64,000 bases of DNA. It comes from Glandiceps talaboti. Lineage: Eukaryota; Hemichordata; Enteropneusta; Spengelidae. Position numbers and translations under genes: made by a program. Shown in pieces: positions 22,976 to 33,625 of this stretch; position 1 is the stretch's first letter, and every line of letters starts with the position of its first letter. Where the stretch lies: assembly GCF_964340395.1 (NCBI RefSeq), contig NC_135559.1, positions 16,550,050 to 16,614,049 of the forward strand, written 5' to 3'. A model generated the notes under the pieces. It did not search any database. It was given only the letters and a program-made list of their open reading frames with translations, and was not told the DNA's origin.

Positions 22976-24246
22976 TTATTTTTTTATTCGTTTAGTTAAA
23001 ATCCGTTCATAAAGGTATACCGCTATTGCAGTTGCCAACAGCCATACATGTTCAGCTATAAATCCTACAACTTGTCCCGCTGTTTTTAAAACGAATGACA
23101 CGATAGAGCCAATAATACCCGGCAATGCCATAGCTGCTTTATTACCTAACCATTTTAATACATCTGCAACACGTTTAATAACTGCTTTGACTGGACTACC
23201 ACTACTACCACTGCCACTGCCGCTACCGCTACCGCTGCTACCAATGGGTGGTGTTTTAGCTATACCTAATGTAATAGCTATGGTAGTTATGACTAAACCG
23301 AGTGCTGTTGCCAATGAAACTATAGTAACTCCATTGCGTTTGAAAAGAATTACCAGTTTATCTTTAATACTAAGATTTGGGTCTTTGAGTACTTCTTTCA
23401 AAGAAGATGTCTCAGCTAACTGATAAGACTTATTGTGTAAAATATTAGTTTCTTTATTATATTTTAAGATATGAACCTCAATTCTACCTAATTCTTTTTT
23501 TCATCTTACGTTAATTCTTCGATTTTTTGTCTGTTTTCCAATTCTTTTTTTCTATCATACAAATCTTCTAAACTCTTGACTGCTGTATCAATTTCTTTAC
23601 GCATGATTGTATATTCAGGGTTGAGTTCATTCCATTCTTCAATTTTGTTTTCAATCTTACTGATTTCATCATTATTACCTACAGTGTCTCTTCTGGGGTA
23701 AGCTTGATAGTCTCTTAATTGACCAATCATTGATGGTGTTAAATTTATTGTTTCAACTGTATCCACATTCAAAGGTAATGATGGACCGATAGTCGCAGCA
23801 GCAGCGGTATCCTCGAAAAGTCTATCAACAAACGCTTTACTAGTTCTACCTTTTATTGTACTATAAGCTAAAAATTTACCGTTTCTTGTAATTTTTTGAT
23901 TTTTTATATTATCATACAACTCTCCATCCTTTCCTACATGTGTATTTAATTGTAATTCAGTTCGATTAACTGGCACGCCACTTTTTTTTATAACTTCATC
24001 AATAATATCTTCCAATATTTTATTTTTAAATTCAGTCAATTTAGCTCCAGTGGGTTCAACTGTAGGGTCAGTGGATGATGTTTCCTGGAAGCCACCCATT
24101 AATTCAAAATCCAAGGAATCTTGTTCGTAGTCTATCATTTCCAAGTCTACTCTACGGTCCCTAAGGTTCCTGCAGTCTCCAAGGTCATCTACATTTTCAT
24201 CTACATTTTCATCTACATTAATATCGAAAGGATTATAGTCAGCCAT
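22976..24246 (-). pseudogene. Polinton virion/membrane protein, two frames of one gene
   Basis: N-terminal frame 24,246-23,506 (MADYNPFDINVDENVDENV, acidic, with GKFLAYSTIKGRTSKAF in the middle and a charged coiled coil at the end). C-terminal frame 23,401-22,976 (MKEVLKDPNLSIKDKLVILF, a membrane helix, a Gly-Ser linker of about 15 residues, an amphipathic region KWLGNKAAMALPGIIGSIV, and a second membrane helix). The bridging DNA is open in the second frame up to about 23,500, so one frameshift near 23,505 splits a single gene of about 420 codons. The DPNL..KDK...LF...GV.I motif is one I recall from coral Polinton proteins. Location between capsid and integrase genes fits a structural role. 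Confidence 0.7.
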
Positions 24247-24256
24247 CTTACTACTA

Positions 24257-25270
24257 CTATATAAATAAGTAACTTAAAAATATTGTCCCAACTATTATTC
24301 CCATCGTTGAATATTCATGAACAACGTCACGCTCACCAGGCGCTGTTACCACTGCTGGCGCTGCTACCGCTTCTGACGATGCTACCACGACTGGTGATGC
24401 TACCACATCTAGTCGTTGTACTGGATCATCATGACCTTCCATTTCTTTTAATGCTGATTCTTTTATGTCATTATTTATGTTGTTATAACCAAACTTCATA
24501 TCTTCTGTCGCTTGTTGTAAGAAATTGTTATAACCCGCCACATTCGTATTCAAATTTATAATCATTTTACTCAGGATTAACCATAAAGAAGGAGAAATGG
24601 CTAGATCTAACTTTACCCTCGTTGCATTAATTACATTTTGATAACGTGGTATACTATCGTCCTCATTAATGCCTCTCGTCTCATCCTCGAGTAATGAAAT
24701 CATTTTTTGTCTCGTTTCTTGTCCAGCACCGCCAGAGTCTGCTATACTTACTCACGTGTCTGCTTGACTTCCTAACACGCAATATACATAAGATTCGATT
24801 GATTGATTCAATCTTCCTAAACCCGCTTGCATAAAACCCGTACTGTTTGATAAAACAAAGTAATTATATTGTTTATAATCGGGATTTTGAAATTTATACC
24901 AATGCCAACTTCTGCGAGTCAACCATTTGTTTGCACTGTCTGCATTATAATGAATTATTATGTAGTTTTTGAATATATCTCTCAATTTTATATTGAATCG
25001 ATCGGTTTCACTTACATAAACAACCATGTTGATTAATATGTTTCGTATATCCATGGATAACTTTTCATCAAATGGTTGATGTAGTGTATAGTGTAAACTG
25101 TGTAAACTGTTAGCATTTTGTGCTAACGCTCGCAAAGTAAATGGTTTTGGATAGTACAGCAAGTGCGACTCCTTCTGCGACTCCTGTAGTTGGGGCGGCA
25201 GCTGTTTTGGTTTTTGTTTTGGCTTTGGCTTTCTTGTTAACTTCGTAGATGGTAATCTTAATGACCACAT
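24257..25270 (-). pseudogene. Unknown Polinton gene split by one in-frame TGA
   Basis: The two open frames, 25,270-24,752 and 24,703-24,257, are in the same phase. Only TGA at 24,752-24,754 separates them, with open sequence between, giving one gene of ~337 codons. N-terminus: Lys/Pro/Gln-rich (KPKPKQKPKQLPPQL). Middle: aromatic-rich, conserved-looking RRSWHWYKFQNPDYKQYNYF and NSTGFMQAGLGRL. The second part is helical, then an Ala/Val/Pro-rich stalk and a C-terminal membrane anchor (IIVGTIFLSYLFI). The stop is preceded by ACG, so loss of a CGA codon by CpG decay is possible. No family named. Confidence 0.65.
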
Positions 25271-25307
25271 TTTTCAGGTACATGTATATTAAAGGGTTTA
25301 TATAAAA

Positions 25308-25664
25308 CTATATAAAACATACTAATAAATTTCCATAATTATCTTGAAATATACGTCTGTTCCTAGTATCTTGTATTAATTTAAGAACCCAGTATTCATT
25401 CAAATATTTAACTTCTTGGTTGTCCTCTGAGTCAGGAAATAAACTTAAGAATTCAACACGTTTAAAAAAATTCTTTTTTTCGACTTCTTTACAAAAGGAT
25501 AAAATAATCTGATATAAACTTTGATCTTTTAATTTTGCCCCTGTATTTACATTTAATACATGCATATTTTTCCTTCTCAAGTTGTCCCATTCTAGCGCTA
25601 CATTAAAACCAAGGACGTCTTTGTATTTGTTTAAAAATTTAGTTATATTATGTTCTCCAAACAT
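25308..25664 (-). CDS. 118-residue protein of unknown function
   Basis: Complete frame MFGEHNITKFLNKYKDVLG to ...GNLLVCFI. Lys/Asn-rich and probably mostly helical with a beta C-terminus; no membrane segment and no motif recognised. It does not show the His, Asp/Glu and Cys spacing of the adenain-type protease that Polintons often carry near this position. It lies just downstream of the integrase gene on the same strand, with 82 bp between them. Confidence 0.6.
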   Translation of the reverse strand: MFGEHNITKFLNKYKDVLGFNVALEWDNLRRKNMHVLNVNTGAKLKDQSLYQIILSFCKEVEKKNFFKRVEFLSLFPDSEDNQEVKYLNEYWVLKLIQDTRNRRIFQDNYGNLLVCFI

Positions 25665-25746
25665 GATGTACTATACATTATTACATTACATTCTTTTATT
25701 TCATTTATTTCATTTATTATTTTAATTTTTTGATATTTTCAATCGG

Positions 25747-26823
25747 TTACCAAGAATTAAATTTATCGCCATATCCTAACCATTTTACCAATGCGTATTC
25801 ATGGCCTTTGATTTTTTTCTTACGTAATATTTTTTCAATGTTATATTCCTTCGACTCCTTCGGCTCCTTCGTCTCCTTCGAGTCTTTCGATTCTTTAGTC
25901 ATGTCAATCGATAATTCTTGCTCATAAAATGCGCCGTCAATGTCATCTTCCAAAGTGTAAACAATAACGGGACCAAAGATAATTTGTTTGATTTTAAAAA
26001 GTTCACACGTGTAGTTTGGTAGATATTCTTTGGCAAACACGTTCTTGTATTTGGAAATTCTCACGGTATCACCGATATAAAACTTCGGAGTTCCATATTC
26101 AACAGTGAGATAAGCACCGTATAAATTATACCAAACGATATTTTCATTCCTCGGTAACGATGCTTCCTTCGGAGTCATGTGGATTGAATTGTGGTAGGTA
26201 TTGTTATAACCATCCACTAATCGATCTAGTACGTCGATCCAATTTCTAGTTTGTTTATCAGTAAAATATTTATACATACGTGATTTAAGTGTCCTGTTAA
26301 AACGCTCGACAACCGATGCCTTTTTATCTGACCGTGTACTAAACCACTCAATTTCACGATTTTCAAAGAGATCTTTAACGTATTTATTGTAAAATTCTCG
26401 GCCTTCATCAAACTGTATTTTATTCGGTTCACGGTCTTTAAAAATTAATTCAAAGGAGTCAGCCATTTCAATACCACGTTTTGACTTGAGTGGTATCGCC
26501 CAGGCATACTTCGATAACACATCGATAACAGTCAGGATGTAATGATACCCCTGGTCATTAGGCATCTCTACAATGTCAGCTTGCCACTGGTCATCCATTC
26601 CAGAAACAAATACTTTGCGGTAAGGGAACTTTTTAATCGCTGGTTTATGCATAGTGTAAACTTCTTGTTCTTCCAACCATTGTTTCAATTCCTTATACTT
26701 AATTTTTTAAATTTTTTTTTGTTTCACGTCTTTCTGATCGTCTTTGATTTTACGCCACAATTTTGCGATGCCGCTGTATGCTAAATCAGAATTATAATAC
26801 AAGTCTCGCAAATACTGATCCAT
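25747..26823 (-). pseudogene. Retroviral-type (DDE) integrase with chromodomain
   Basis: Inserts the element into chromosomes. ATG is at 26,823 (MDQYLRDLYYNSDLA). After 38 codons an in-frame TAA (26,707-26,709) interrupts the gene. The frame then stays open from KYKELKQWLEEQEVYTMHK, the zinc-binding-end/Polinton signature W..Q..YT.HKP, through the rve core. Catalytic residues, numbered from KQWLEE (26,688), are D38 (QWQADIVEM), D94 (IQFDEGREFY) and E128 (ASVVERFNR). A Lys-Glu-Ser/Pro linker (KESKDSKETKEPKESKEYN) leads to a C-terminal chromodomain (VKWLGYGDKFNSW). A TAA directly after that Trp probably removes a few last residues. The start region follows TATATACTATACTATG. Confidence 0.9.
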
Positions 26824-26886
26824 AGTATAGTATATATACACTAAACATTATTTTTTTATTTTTTTTTATTTTTTTATTTTTTTTCA

Positions 26887-27360
26887 TTATTTGGTTATTT
26901 TTGATTTCGTTGTTTTCATATCTGAATAACCATTCAGTTTATAATACTTTAAATAACGTTCCAAAGGAGGAGTATAATTGACAGCTTTTTGCATTTCGAG
27001 AGACTTAATAAATACTTCTCGAATAAGTTCTTGAGGTGTTTCAGAGTAAATATTTGCTTGCGTATATGTTAGTAATTCTTTGAAATTCTTATATTGTACT
27101 TTTAATCGTGATACTTTGTCCGATAATTTTAAGTTTTGGTTGACAACTGTAACAACTATAGGAACAGCTGCTAATAAACTAATAAAAACAGGTATCGCTG
27201 GAACAGCAGCTAATGCACCAACTCCTGAAGTAATTCCACTAGCAATAAGTATCCCTTTATTAACACGACTTAATAATTTATAAGAACGTCTATATGCACT
27301 ACATACTCGTATAAGATAATCGACTAGGTCTTGTATCGTTTTAATATTTTGATCAATCAT
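26887..27360 (-). CDS. TM-hairpin protein, unknown
   Basis: Intact 157-codon frame. Helical N-terminus (residues 1-35), two hydrophobic segments with a short turn (ILIASGITSGVGALAAVPAI and VFISLLAAVPIVVTVV, about residues 37-73), then a long charged helix (KLSDKVSRLKVQYKNFKELL) and a Pro/Tyr-rich tail. The layout, two TM helices followed by an amphipathic helix, resembles SLATT-type membrane effectors and also membrane proteins of other Polintons; sequence alone does not decide. It lies between integrase and the beta-rich gene, all on the minus strand. Confidence 0.6.
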   Translation of the reverse strand: MIDQNIKTIQDLVDYLIRVCSAYRRSYKLLSRVNKGILIASGITSGVGALAAVPAIPVFISLLAAVPIVVTVVNQNLKLSDKVSRLKVQYKNFKELLTYTQANIYSETPQELIREVFIKSLEMQKAVNYTPPLERYLKYYKLNGYSDMKTTKSKITK

Positions 27361-27384
27361 TTTATGGTATCACTTAAATTATAC

Positions 27385-27971
27385 TATATATTTAAAAATA
27401 TTATTTTTAGAGGTTTGATAACCAAAGTGGAACGATAAGTTATTTTTGTATAACCACGATCGAAGACTGTAAAATTAATACTAATTTTAACTTTTTTGTC
27501 AGTATGAAATAACCGAGACAAAGATGTTGGTAAAATTTGTTTGTTTATAACGTATGTTAAATGTGATATTTTTTTTCATCATCAATTTTTATATAAAAAA
27601 TAACTATTGCTCTCTCATTTTTTTCTTTAAACTTCAACTGAGGGAGAATATAACCAGAGTCTAAAAAAAGTTGAATGTGATAAGTTCCTGGATCTAAAAA
27701 GTAAGAATTTCTATCACTATCACTATCACTAAGTTACTTTATTCGTGTTTATTACATGAGAATATTCTCTTACTGTTACCTTAACAATTTGTTTACGAAC
27801 AAATTCAATTATCGCAATCTCTGGCTCCGATATTGTAGGTTTTGGAGGTGGAATCGGTTTTAATTTAAACATATTATTTTCATATTCCATCTGATATTTA
27901 ACACCTGAGGTTATTTTCATAGGTTTAAAATCCCTAAGATCTTTGAGAGATAAGTTAATAAATTTATTCAT
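27385..27971 (-). pseudogene. Beta-rich protein, frameshifted at a 6-bp repeat
   Basis: Begins MNKFINLSLKDLRDFKPMK and is open for 80 codons. At 27,716-27,733 a TAGTGA tandem repeat carries the stop. The neighbouring frame continues (RNSYFLDPGTYHIQLFLD, ILPQLKFKEKNERAIVIFY) and a further shift near 27,560 leads to strands such as VKISINFTVFDRGYTKITY, ending near 27,385. The alternating hydrophobic pattern suggests an all-beta fold such as a jelly roll. Beside the fibre-like and penton genes it could be another minor virion protein (inference). Confidence 0.5.
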
Positions 27972-28015
27972 TTTATTTATTTTATAATCTATATTAAATA
28001 CTAATTTAAAATACT

Positions 28016-29013
28016 TTAAAATCTATAAGTACCATACGTTTCAGTTATTGTTTTAATATCTAAAACCTTTAACCCTTGTGTTATTGCGTATAACACTTCA
28101 TTTGCTTGTAATGCTTCCGCTAATTTAGATGACGCTTTATTTTCAGTAAAAGTAACATTAATATTCTCGTTCTCAATATGAATTTCAATTGTTAATAATG
28201 TACGTCGTTCACATGCTATTAAAAAACCATCTAAGAAAGTATCATATTCACCCTCAGAATTTAATTTAATACATTCGATAATAATAGTACCACTGGTTAC
28301 TTTCTTTATTTTAGTCATCATCGCATCAGTAATAGCACTTAATTTTAATTTAGCCTCATCAATAGGTTTCAAACCATGTACATTAAACTGCTCATCCTAA
28401 AATATGTTAATAGTTCCTTCATCAAGGTCATAACTACAATATCATTTCCCTGAATCTGAATTAATAATTTTTTGAAAAATATTCTTTGCCGTCACTATTG
28501 TTCTTAAAGGATCCAATTTTAAATGCAACTTTGGATTCAACAGGTCTAGTCTAGGATCTGGTTCCGGTGGTTCCGGTAAATAAAGTCTGATATCAGCTAA
28601 ACTAAATGTTTTATCATTGTTATTATAAACTGACACATAGGAACTCGATCAGTTAAACCATGATCTATAGTTAATGGTTTTTCAAGCATTTCAACATAAT
28701 CTCGTGGTAAATCAAAAGTATAGAACGTAGCATCTCTGTTGCTATACGCAAAACCAAATGGTATATGATAGTTTGATACTTTATATTCTTCGGTTGTATC
28801 ATCTACATCATTTAAGTCTGCTAAATTATTGGTATGTTCGTGTGATTGAACTGCCGCTTGTTCTAAACTAAATGATTGAAGTTCATTTTTCCATCTTAAA
28901 ACAAAATCTTTATTATTATGTCTTCCTGATAAATTCGACACGTTAAGATCTCTGAGATTATCAAGTCCAAGTCCTTGAAGTGTTATCTCACCTAGTCCTA
29001 AAATTGATGGCAT
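28016..29013 (-). pseudogene. Fibre-like virion protein candidate, broken
   Basis: Pieces 29,013-28,597, 28,636-28,442 and 28,372-28,016 form one gene. There is one frameshift near 28,620, then in-frame TGA (about 28,442) and TAG (about 28,396), with the rest of the phase open; about 330 codons. The N-terminus reads GEITLQGLGLDNLRDLNVSN, then DFVLRWKNELQSFSLEQ and NNLADLNDVDDTTEEY. That spacing resembles the 'LtDVd...dGdvLrWd...gkW' repeats at the N-terminus of phage and virus tail fibres. The C-terminal part is beta-rich. It is divergently transcribed from the penton gene across only 59 bp. Assignment as a fibre is inference from motif and position. Confidence 0.5.
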
Positions 29014-29072
29014 ATTATTTTGTATTTTTGTATATAATATATATAATATATATATACTATAATATTAAAACA
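29014..29072. promoter_or_regulatory. Divergent AT-rich promoter region
   Basis: The 59 bp between the divergent starts of the fibre-like gene (minus) and the penton gene (plus) consist almost wholly of TATA-type sequence (tatataatatatataatata, then tatactataatatt). It must serve both genes, which suggests joint expression. No mapped transcription start is available. Confidence 0.5.
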
Positions 29073-29747
29073 ATGAAGTTGTATATAAATGAAAAATCTA
29101 GTGATATCACTGTCAGTTTTACAGAAACGTTGATTGGTTATTCACAGATACGATTGTTAGAGTGTAAACTATATAATTCCTGGCATAATATTACGAAAGA
29201 AAACAATGAAATTGCTTTTACCATTAACAATAAAACGTCAGTTTAAAAAGTAGAACCAGGTAATTACAATGTACATGTAGAAACATTATCGCAAGCGATT
29301 GGTAGAGCAAATTTTTTAAATTTTAAGAGAATTTTACCAATAGGAAAAACGCGGATGGTACTAGCTAATAATGTTAAAGTAGACTTTTCAAAGCCAAAGA
29401 ATTTTGCGAAAAAACTTGGTTTTGAAGAGAAAGAATATAGTGTAACAGGTATTAGTCCAAACAAAGCAGATCTTCTTCCTGTGACTGAATACGTAGTATA
29501 TTGTGATATTATAGATACACCTACTAATTACATCAATGGGAAAAGGTCTAATTATTTACACATTTTAACGATACAGGAAAAAAAGGGTGACATAGGAAAA
29601 GATGTCACTTATTCATTTCCCGATAATATTCCAGTACCCATCAAGAAAATGAATATAACTAATCTTCGAATTTGGATAACTGATCAAAATAACAAACCAA
29701 TAGATTTTAATGGTTGGCCAATTTCATTTCAACTCGAGCTAACTTAA
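29073..29747 (+). pseudogene. Penton-type minor capsid protein, one premature stop
   Basis: Second plus-strand gene. It starts MKLYINEKSSDITVSF. A TAA at 29,244-29,246 interrupts it, but the phase stays open on both sides to 29,747 (224 codons plus stop). Recognised by the pattern of Polinton single-jelly-roll penton proteins: LLECKLYNSWHNIT near residue 30, EPGNYNVHVETLSQAI, LGFEEKEYSVTG, VVYCDIIDTPTNYINGKRSN, and the characteristic ending LRIWITDQNNKPIDFNGWPI. It would occupy the five-fold vertices of the capsid built from the 21,628-22,878 protein. Confidence 0.75.
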
Positions 29748-29783
29748 AGGTTACTAACAGTTACTAACAATTACTAACGTTAC

Positions 29784-32700
29784 TTACCGTTTACCTAAAT
29801 CAACGTGACCATATGCTAACGTGTTACGATGATCGAGAACATAGCGTTTATCATTAAAGCAACTCAAAGAAGTCTTATTGATTGTATAACTACCGATCTG
29901 GTGATGTATCGATCGAATAGTGTTCATGGAATGCTTAATTTGTAAATTTTCAAAAAGGACAGTCTTATATTCCTCGTGAGTTATGTTCTTTTTAATAACT
30001 ATCTTTTTAATACCTTTTGCTTTTCGGGTTGATGAAGTTTCTGTGATATAAGAGTACATTTTACTTCGAAGTCCGATAAATTCAGTGATTGGTAAACCGA
30101 CACATTCATCTTTCATTTTACCGATTACTTTTTTGTTAAAACCAAAATAGTATGGACTCTCAGTTGAGTAATCACTATTATCGAACAGGTCTTTGTCTCG
30201 ATAGAAATCTTTGTAGGGATCAACAGCTTTAATTTCGTACATTAATGAGTCGGTATCTGTGAATAACAACTTGGCTAATGAACCATATTTTTCTTTGATA
30301 TAGTTGTAATGGAAGTCATACATTAAAGTTTTGGACAAATCAAGAATACTCATTCCATCATATAAAGGTTGATTTAAAGTTAATCTTTCCTTTTTGTTTT
30401 CAACAGCAACCAATCCTTTAGTTATAATTTTTTGCGTAACAAACGTTGGTTTAGATACTAATTTTTTTATTTGTTTTTCTGTTGTACATAATTTTATATT
30501 ACGATGCTTACGTACATTCATCATGGTTCGTCCAAATACAGAGTTGTTCATTAGTTTGAAGAAATCTTTTTCGAAGGCATTTTTAGCTTTCTTTCTTTTT
30601 TCCGTGTTAAATAAAATGTATTGCGACATCCATTTTGATTGGTTAAACTCAATATCTCTATGGATTTTAGTGACTTTTAAACCGAATGATAAATATTGTT
30701 TTAAATTTTGGAAATGAAGTACGTAATTCCTTTTTGGTTTCAAAGTTGTAGTTAATTTCTCTATATTTCCGCATTTGATATTAAATAAGTCACGTATCTT
30801 TTTATTATGCGGCGATAACATGTCTTCGGTAATACATAATCTCTCAGGTGCTAAAGCATAATCATTGTGGAGATCATGGAGGTCATTAGGATACTCCAGA
30901 TCGACTTCAAGGATTAATCCACGGTCACTTTCATTGGTGTACTTACTTAAAAAGTCACAGTCAAGCTCGCCAACGTCATTTATATCAATCCATTTAAATC
31001 CATCCGTTGGTAGAGATTGAACCATTGCCCAACCATACAGATTATTTGCATCTAAATACATGATATATTTTGATTCTTGAGTAGGATCATAATCTTTCAT
31101 ATATGGATTGTTTGCCTTTGCATGGCCAGCGGATATATATGAAATACCTCCACGAAGACCCTTTTCTATAAAGAGATGCATATCTATATCCGTTAATAGT
31201 TCGAGATTAATTTTAGTCATTTTTAAGCAGGCATCCCAAGATAATCCTGGAGCACTGAAGTAATGACAGGGGTCGAGGTTATAGTATAGATTGCATGTTT
31301 TTCGGAAATTTTCAAATAGGTCCGTTAATAAAAGTACATCAGTTTTAAGGTACAGATCATGATAATCACCCATGGTTTGCATATTAAAATGCTTCCATAT
31401 ATCTTGTGCATGCTCATAATCTTCATCGGTAATACCAGTCTCATTTAGAATAGAATAAAATGTTTCCTTTAGTGGAAGATTAACATCATCGAATTTTTTG
31501 GTGGAATCCATATAATCATAAGGATACACACCCTTTCTCGTTAATAATTTTAAACTATTGGGGAATTCCTGTTCTGTGTATTTGAAATCACTCGTGTTAT
31601 TAACGAGTTTTTCTAATGAAGCATTCAAGAAATTTAAACTATCTATGAAGACTAAATTAGTACCAATCATTATAGCCATAAACTTTTCCATAGAATGTGG
31701 GATAATATTAATCTTTTCATTAAAATTTTCAAGGGTGTGTACGATGAAATGACTGTCATATCCTTTTAAATTGTGAAATATAACGGGGATTTTCTTCGTT
31801 ACTTGAAAATTGATATTACAGGATTCATGCGCTGAACCACGGTATTTACCGGTAATATGGCAATGATCACGGACTCGTTTACAATCTTTCTCGTATGATG
31901 TTTCACAAATATGACATTGCGTCGCTTTTTGGAAACAGTTTTCATCATTTTTACTCATACGTAGAGGTTTGTTAAAATGTTGTTGTTTAATATCATTACA
32001 ATAATCAACTTCCGATAACATCATTTCCATGAATTTCCTGGATGCCTCTGGCCCTCTGTAAATAACACTTTTTTTACTAAATGTGTCATCGTAACAACAG
32101 ACTAGTTTATAACCGAAACTACATACTTCATGCTTTTGATAATGTTGTGTAAATACCTTATTATTGTTAATAGTATTCACTTTTTCGGTTATAGATTCAA
32201 AATCTGCGTAAATAACAAATGGTGCATTTAATTGTTTAAGGTAATTTTTAAATGATAACCATTTATTTCCTTCGGTTGGCAATCGTATAGCCTGCATCTT
32301 GTTTATTTCAAAACAAATGGGAATATGCAGATTTAAAATCTCTACGGTTGAAAAATGTTGCAAACAATATCTACAAAAATGTTTTCTTTCATTATGGTTT
32401 GTTATACCATACATGAACCGATTAAAGTCTTTGATCCAAACATAATGTTTTTGGTTATCACCACGAGTTATTAGTAGTAAATCAAGATGATCTTCACTAG
32501 TTTGTTTACTAACGTAAATTGGATATGCTTGTTTATTGTGATTATAACCAAATACGGAAATCGATATATCATTTTGGTTTTCGATTTTAGGAATTTGTTT
32601 TGTTGTTACTGGAAATGTTATTCCTTTATAATTTAAATCATTAATATGATGTTTGTATCTCTATGGTCGATTTTTATTAATTTCGACTGGAAACTTATAC

Positions 32701-33494
32701 GCTAAATGGCACCATCTAAAACACTCATTATCATTATTTTGAATGTTAATGAGGCCTTTCATTGGGTGTTGTAGTTCTTTCGGCAATTTTATATACGAGT
32801 TACCTTGTAAAGGCTCGTATCTTACAATATTTACATAAAAATTAAGAAGTGTTTTCATATGCCATCCAGAACCTTCACGCAGCCATTTAGCGATGTGTTC
32901 AAGAATTCTTTCGAAACTTATACTCATTTGTTCGTCTATTTGATTAATATTTGTAATTACTAATGGACTACTATTAAAATAACCATTATTTGTTATCTCT
33001 GTATCCATACTGTTTACGTTTAAATTGTATTTAGCAAATTTTATATTCAAAGTTAATATTGCTTTTATTCCACCTTGATCTTCTAAATTTTGTTTTAAAA
33101 GTTCTTTTATTAAATATTTATTTTCAATTAATTGTGTATGAGGTTCATTCGCAGTAATATCAATTTCATATGACTTCACGTAGCCTCTAAAAGCTCTCTC
33201 GAGTTCACGGTATTTAGGTGTTATTAAAACACCACTAACATGACGATATCCTTTATTAATAAAAGTTTGATACGTATCATTTCCTATTTTAATCATACGT
33301 TTGGTAATAGGATTAATAATATATTGTTCCGTTAATGGTCGGGGGAGACCACTAGGTACCGACCAATCTAAGATATTCTCAGGCAACGGCTGTAGATTGC
33401 CATTCCGTATAAGCTTATTATATACACGTCCACCAACTGTTATCATTCGCTTAGTGCGTGGGTTCAAAATCTTTGTCATATTGTATATAATCAA
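29784..33494 (-). pseudogene. polB: Protein-primed family B DNA polymerase, one amber stop
   Basis: Replicates the linear element. One phase runs from 33,494 to 29,784 (about 1,236 codons), broken only by TAG at 32,661-32,663; the start is more likely MTKILNPRTKRM at 33,479. N-terminal: two NPxTKRMI repeats, then GNSYIKLPKEL and NNDNECFRWC typical of Polinton polymerases. Numbered from the Met at 32,414: ExoI DFESITE (D71), an inserted Cys/His module (167-200), ExoII NLKGYDSHF (D220), ExoIII YLKTDVLLLTD, Pol A YLDANNLYGWAM (D455), Pol B KDFFKLMNNSVFGRTM (617-631), Pol C FTDTDSLMY (D720, D722) and KGIKK (800-804). It ends with the family-typical DKRYVLDHRNTLAYGH. Confidence 0.95.
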
Positions 33495-33625
33495 AAGATT
33501 TTAATATTCATATATAAATTTATTAGTTCAATTGCTTTTTTCTTCTTAACTTGTAAGTCTTATAAACATTGAAAACTTGTTAAACTTACAACTTTTATTT
33601 TTTATGTATATATAACGAAGAATAA

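Noticed and set aside
24745-24760. Splice donor (GTGAGTAAGT) at the in-frame TGA of the 24,257-25,270 gene
   Set aside because: The string resembles a donor, but the phase stays open on both sides and there is no convincing acceptor nearby; a nonsense mutation is simpler.
30394-30717. 107-codon plus-strand frame
   Set aside because: Antisense shadow of the DNA polymerase gene.
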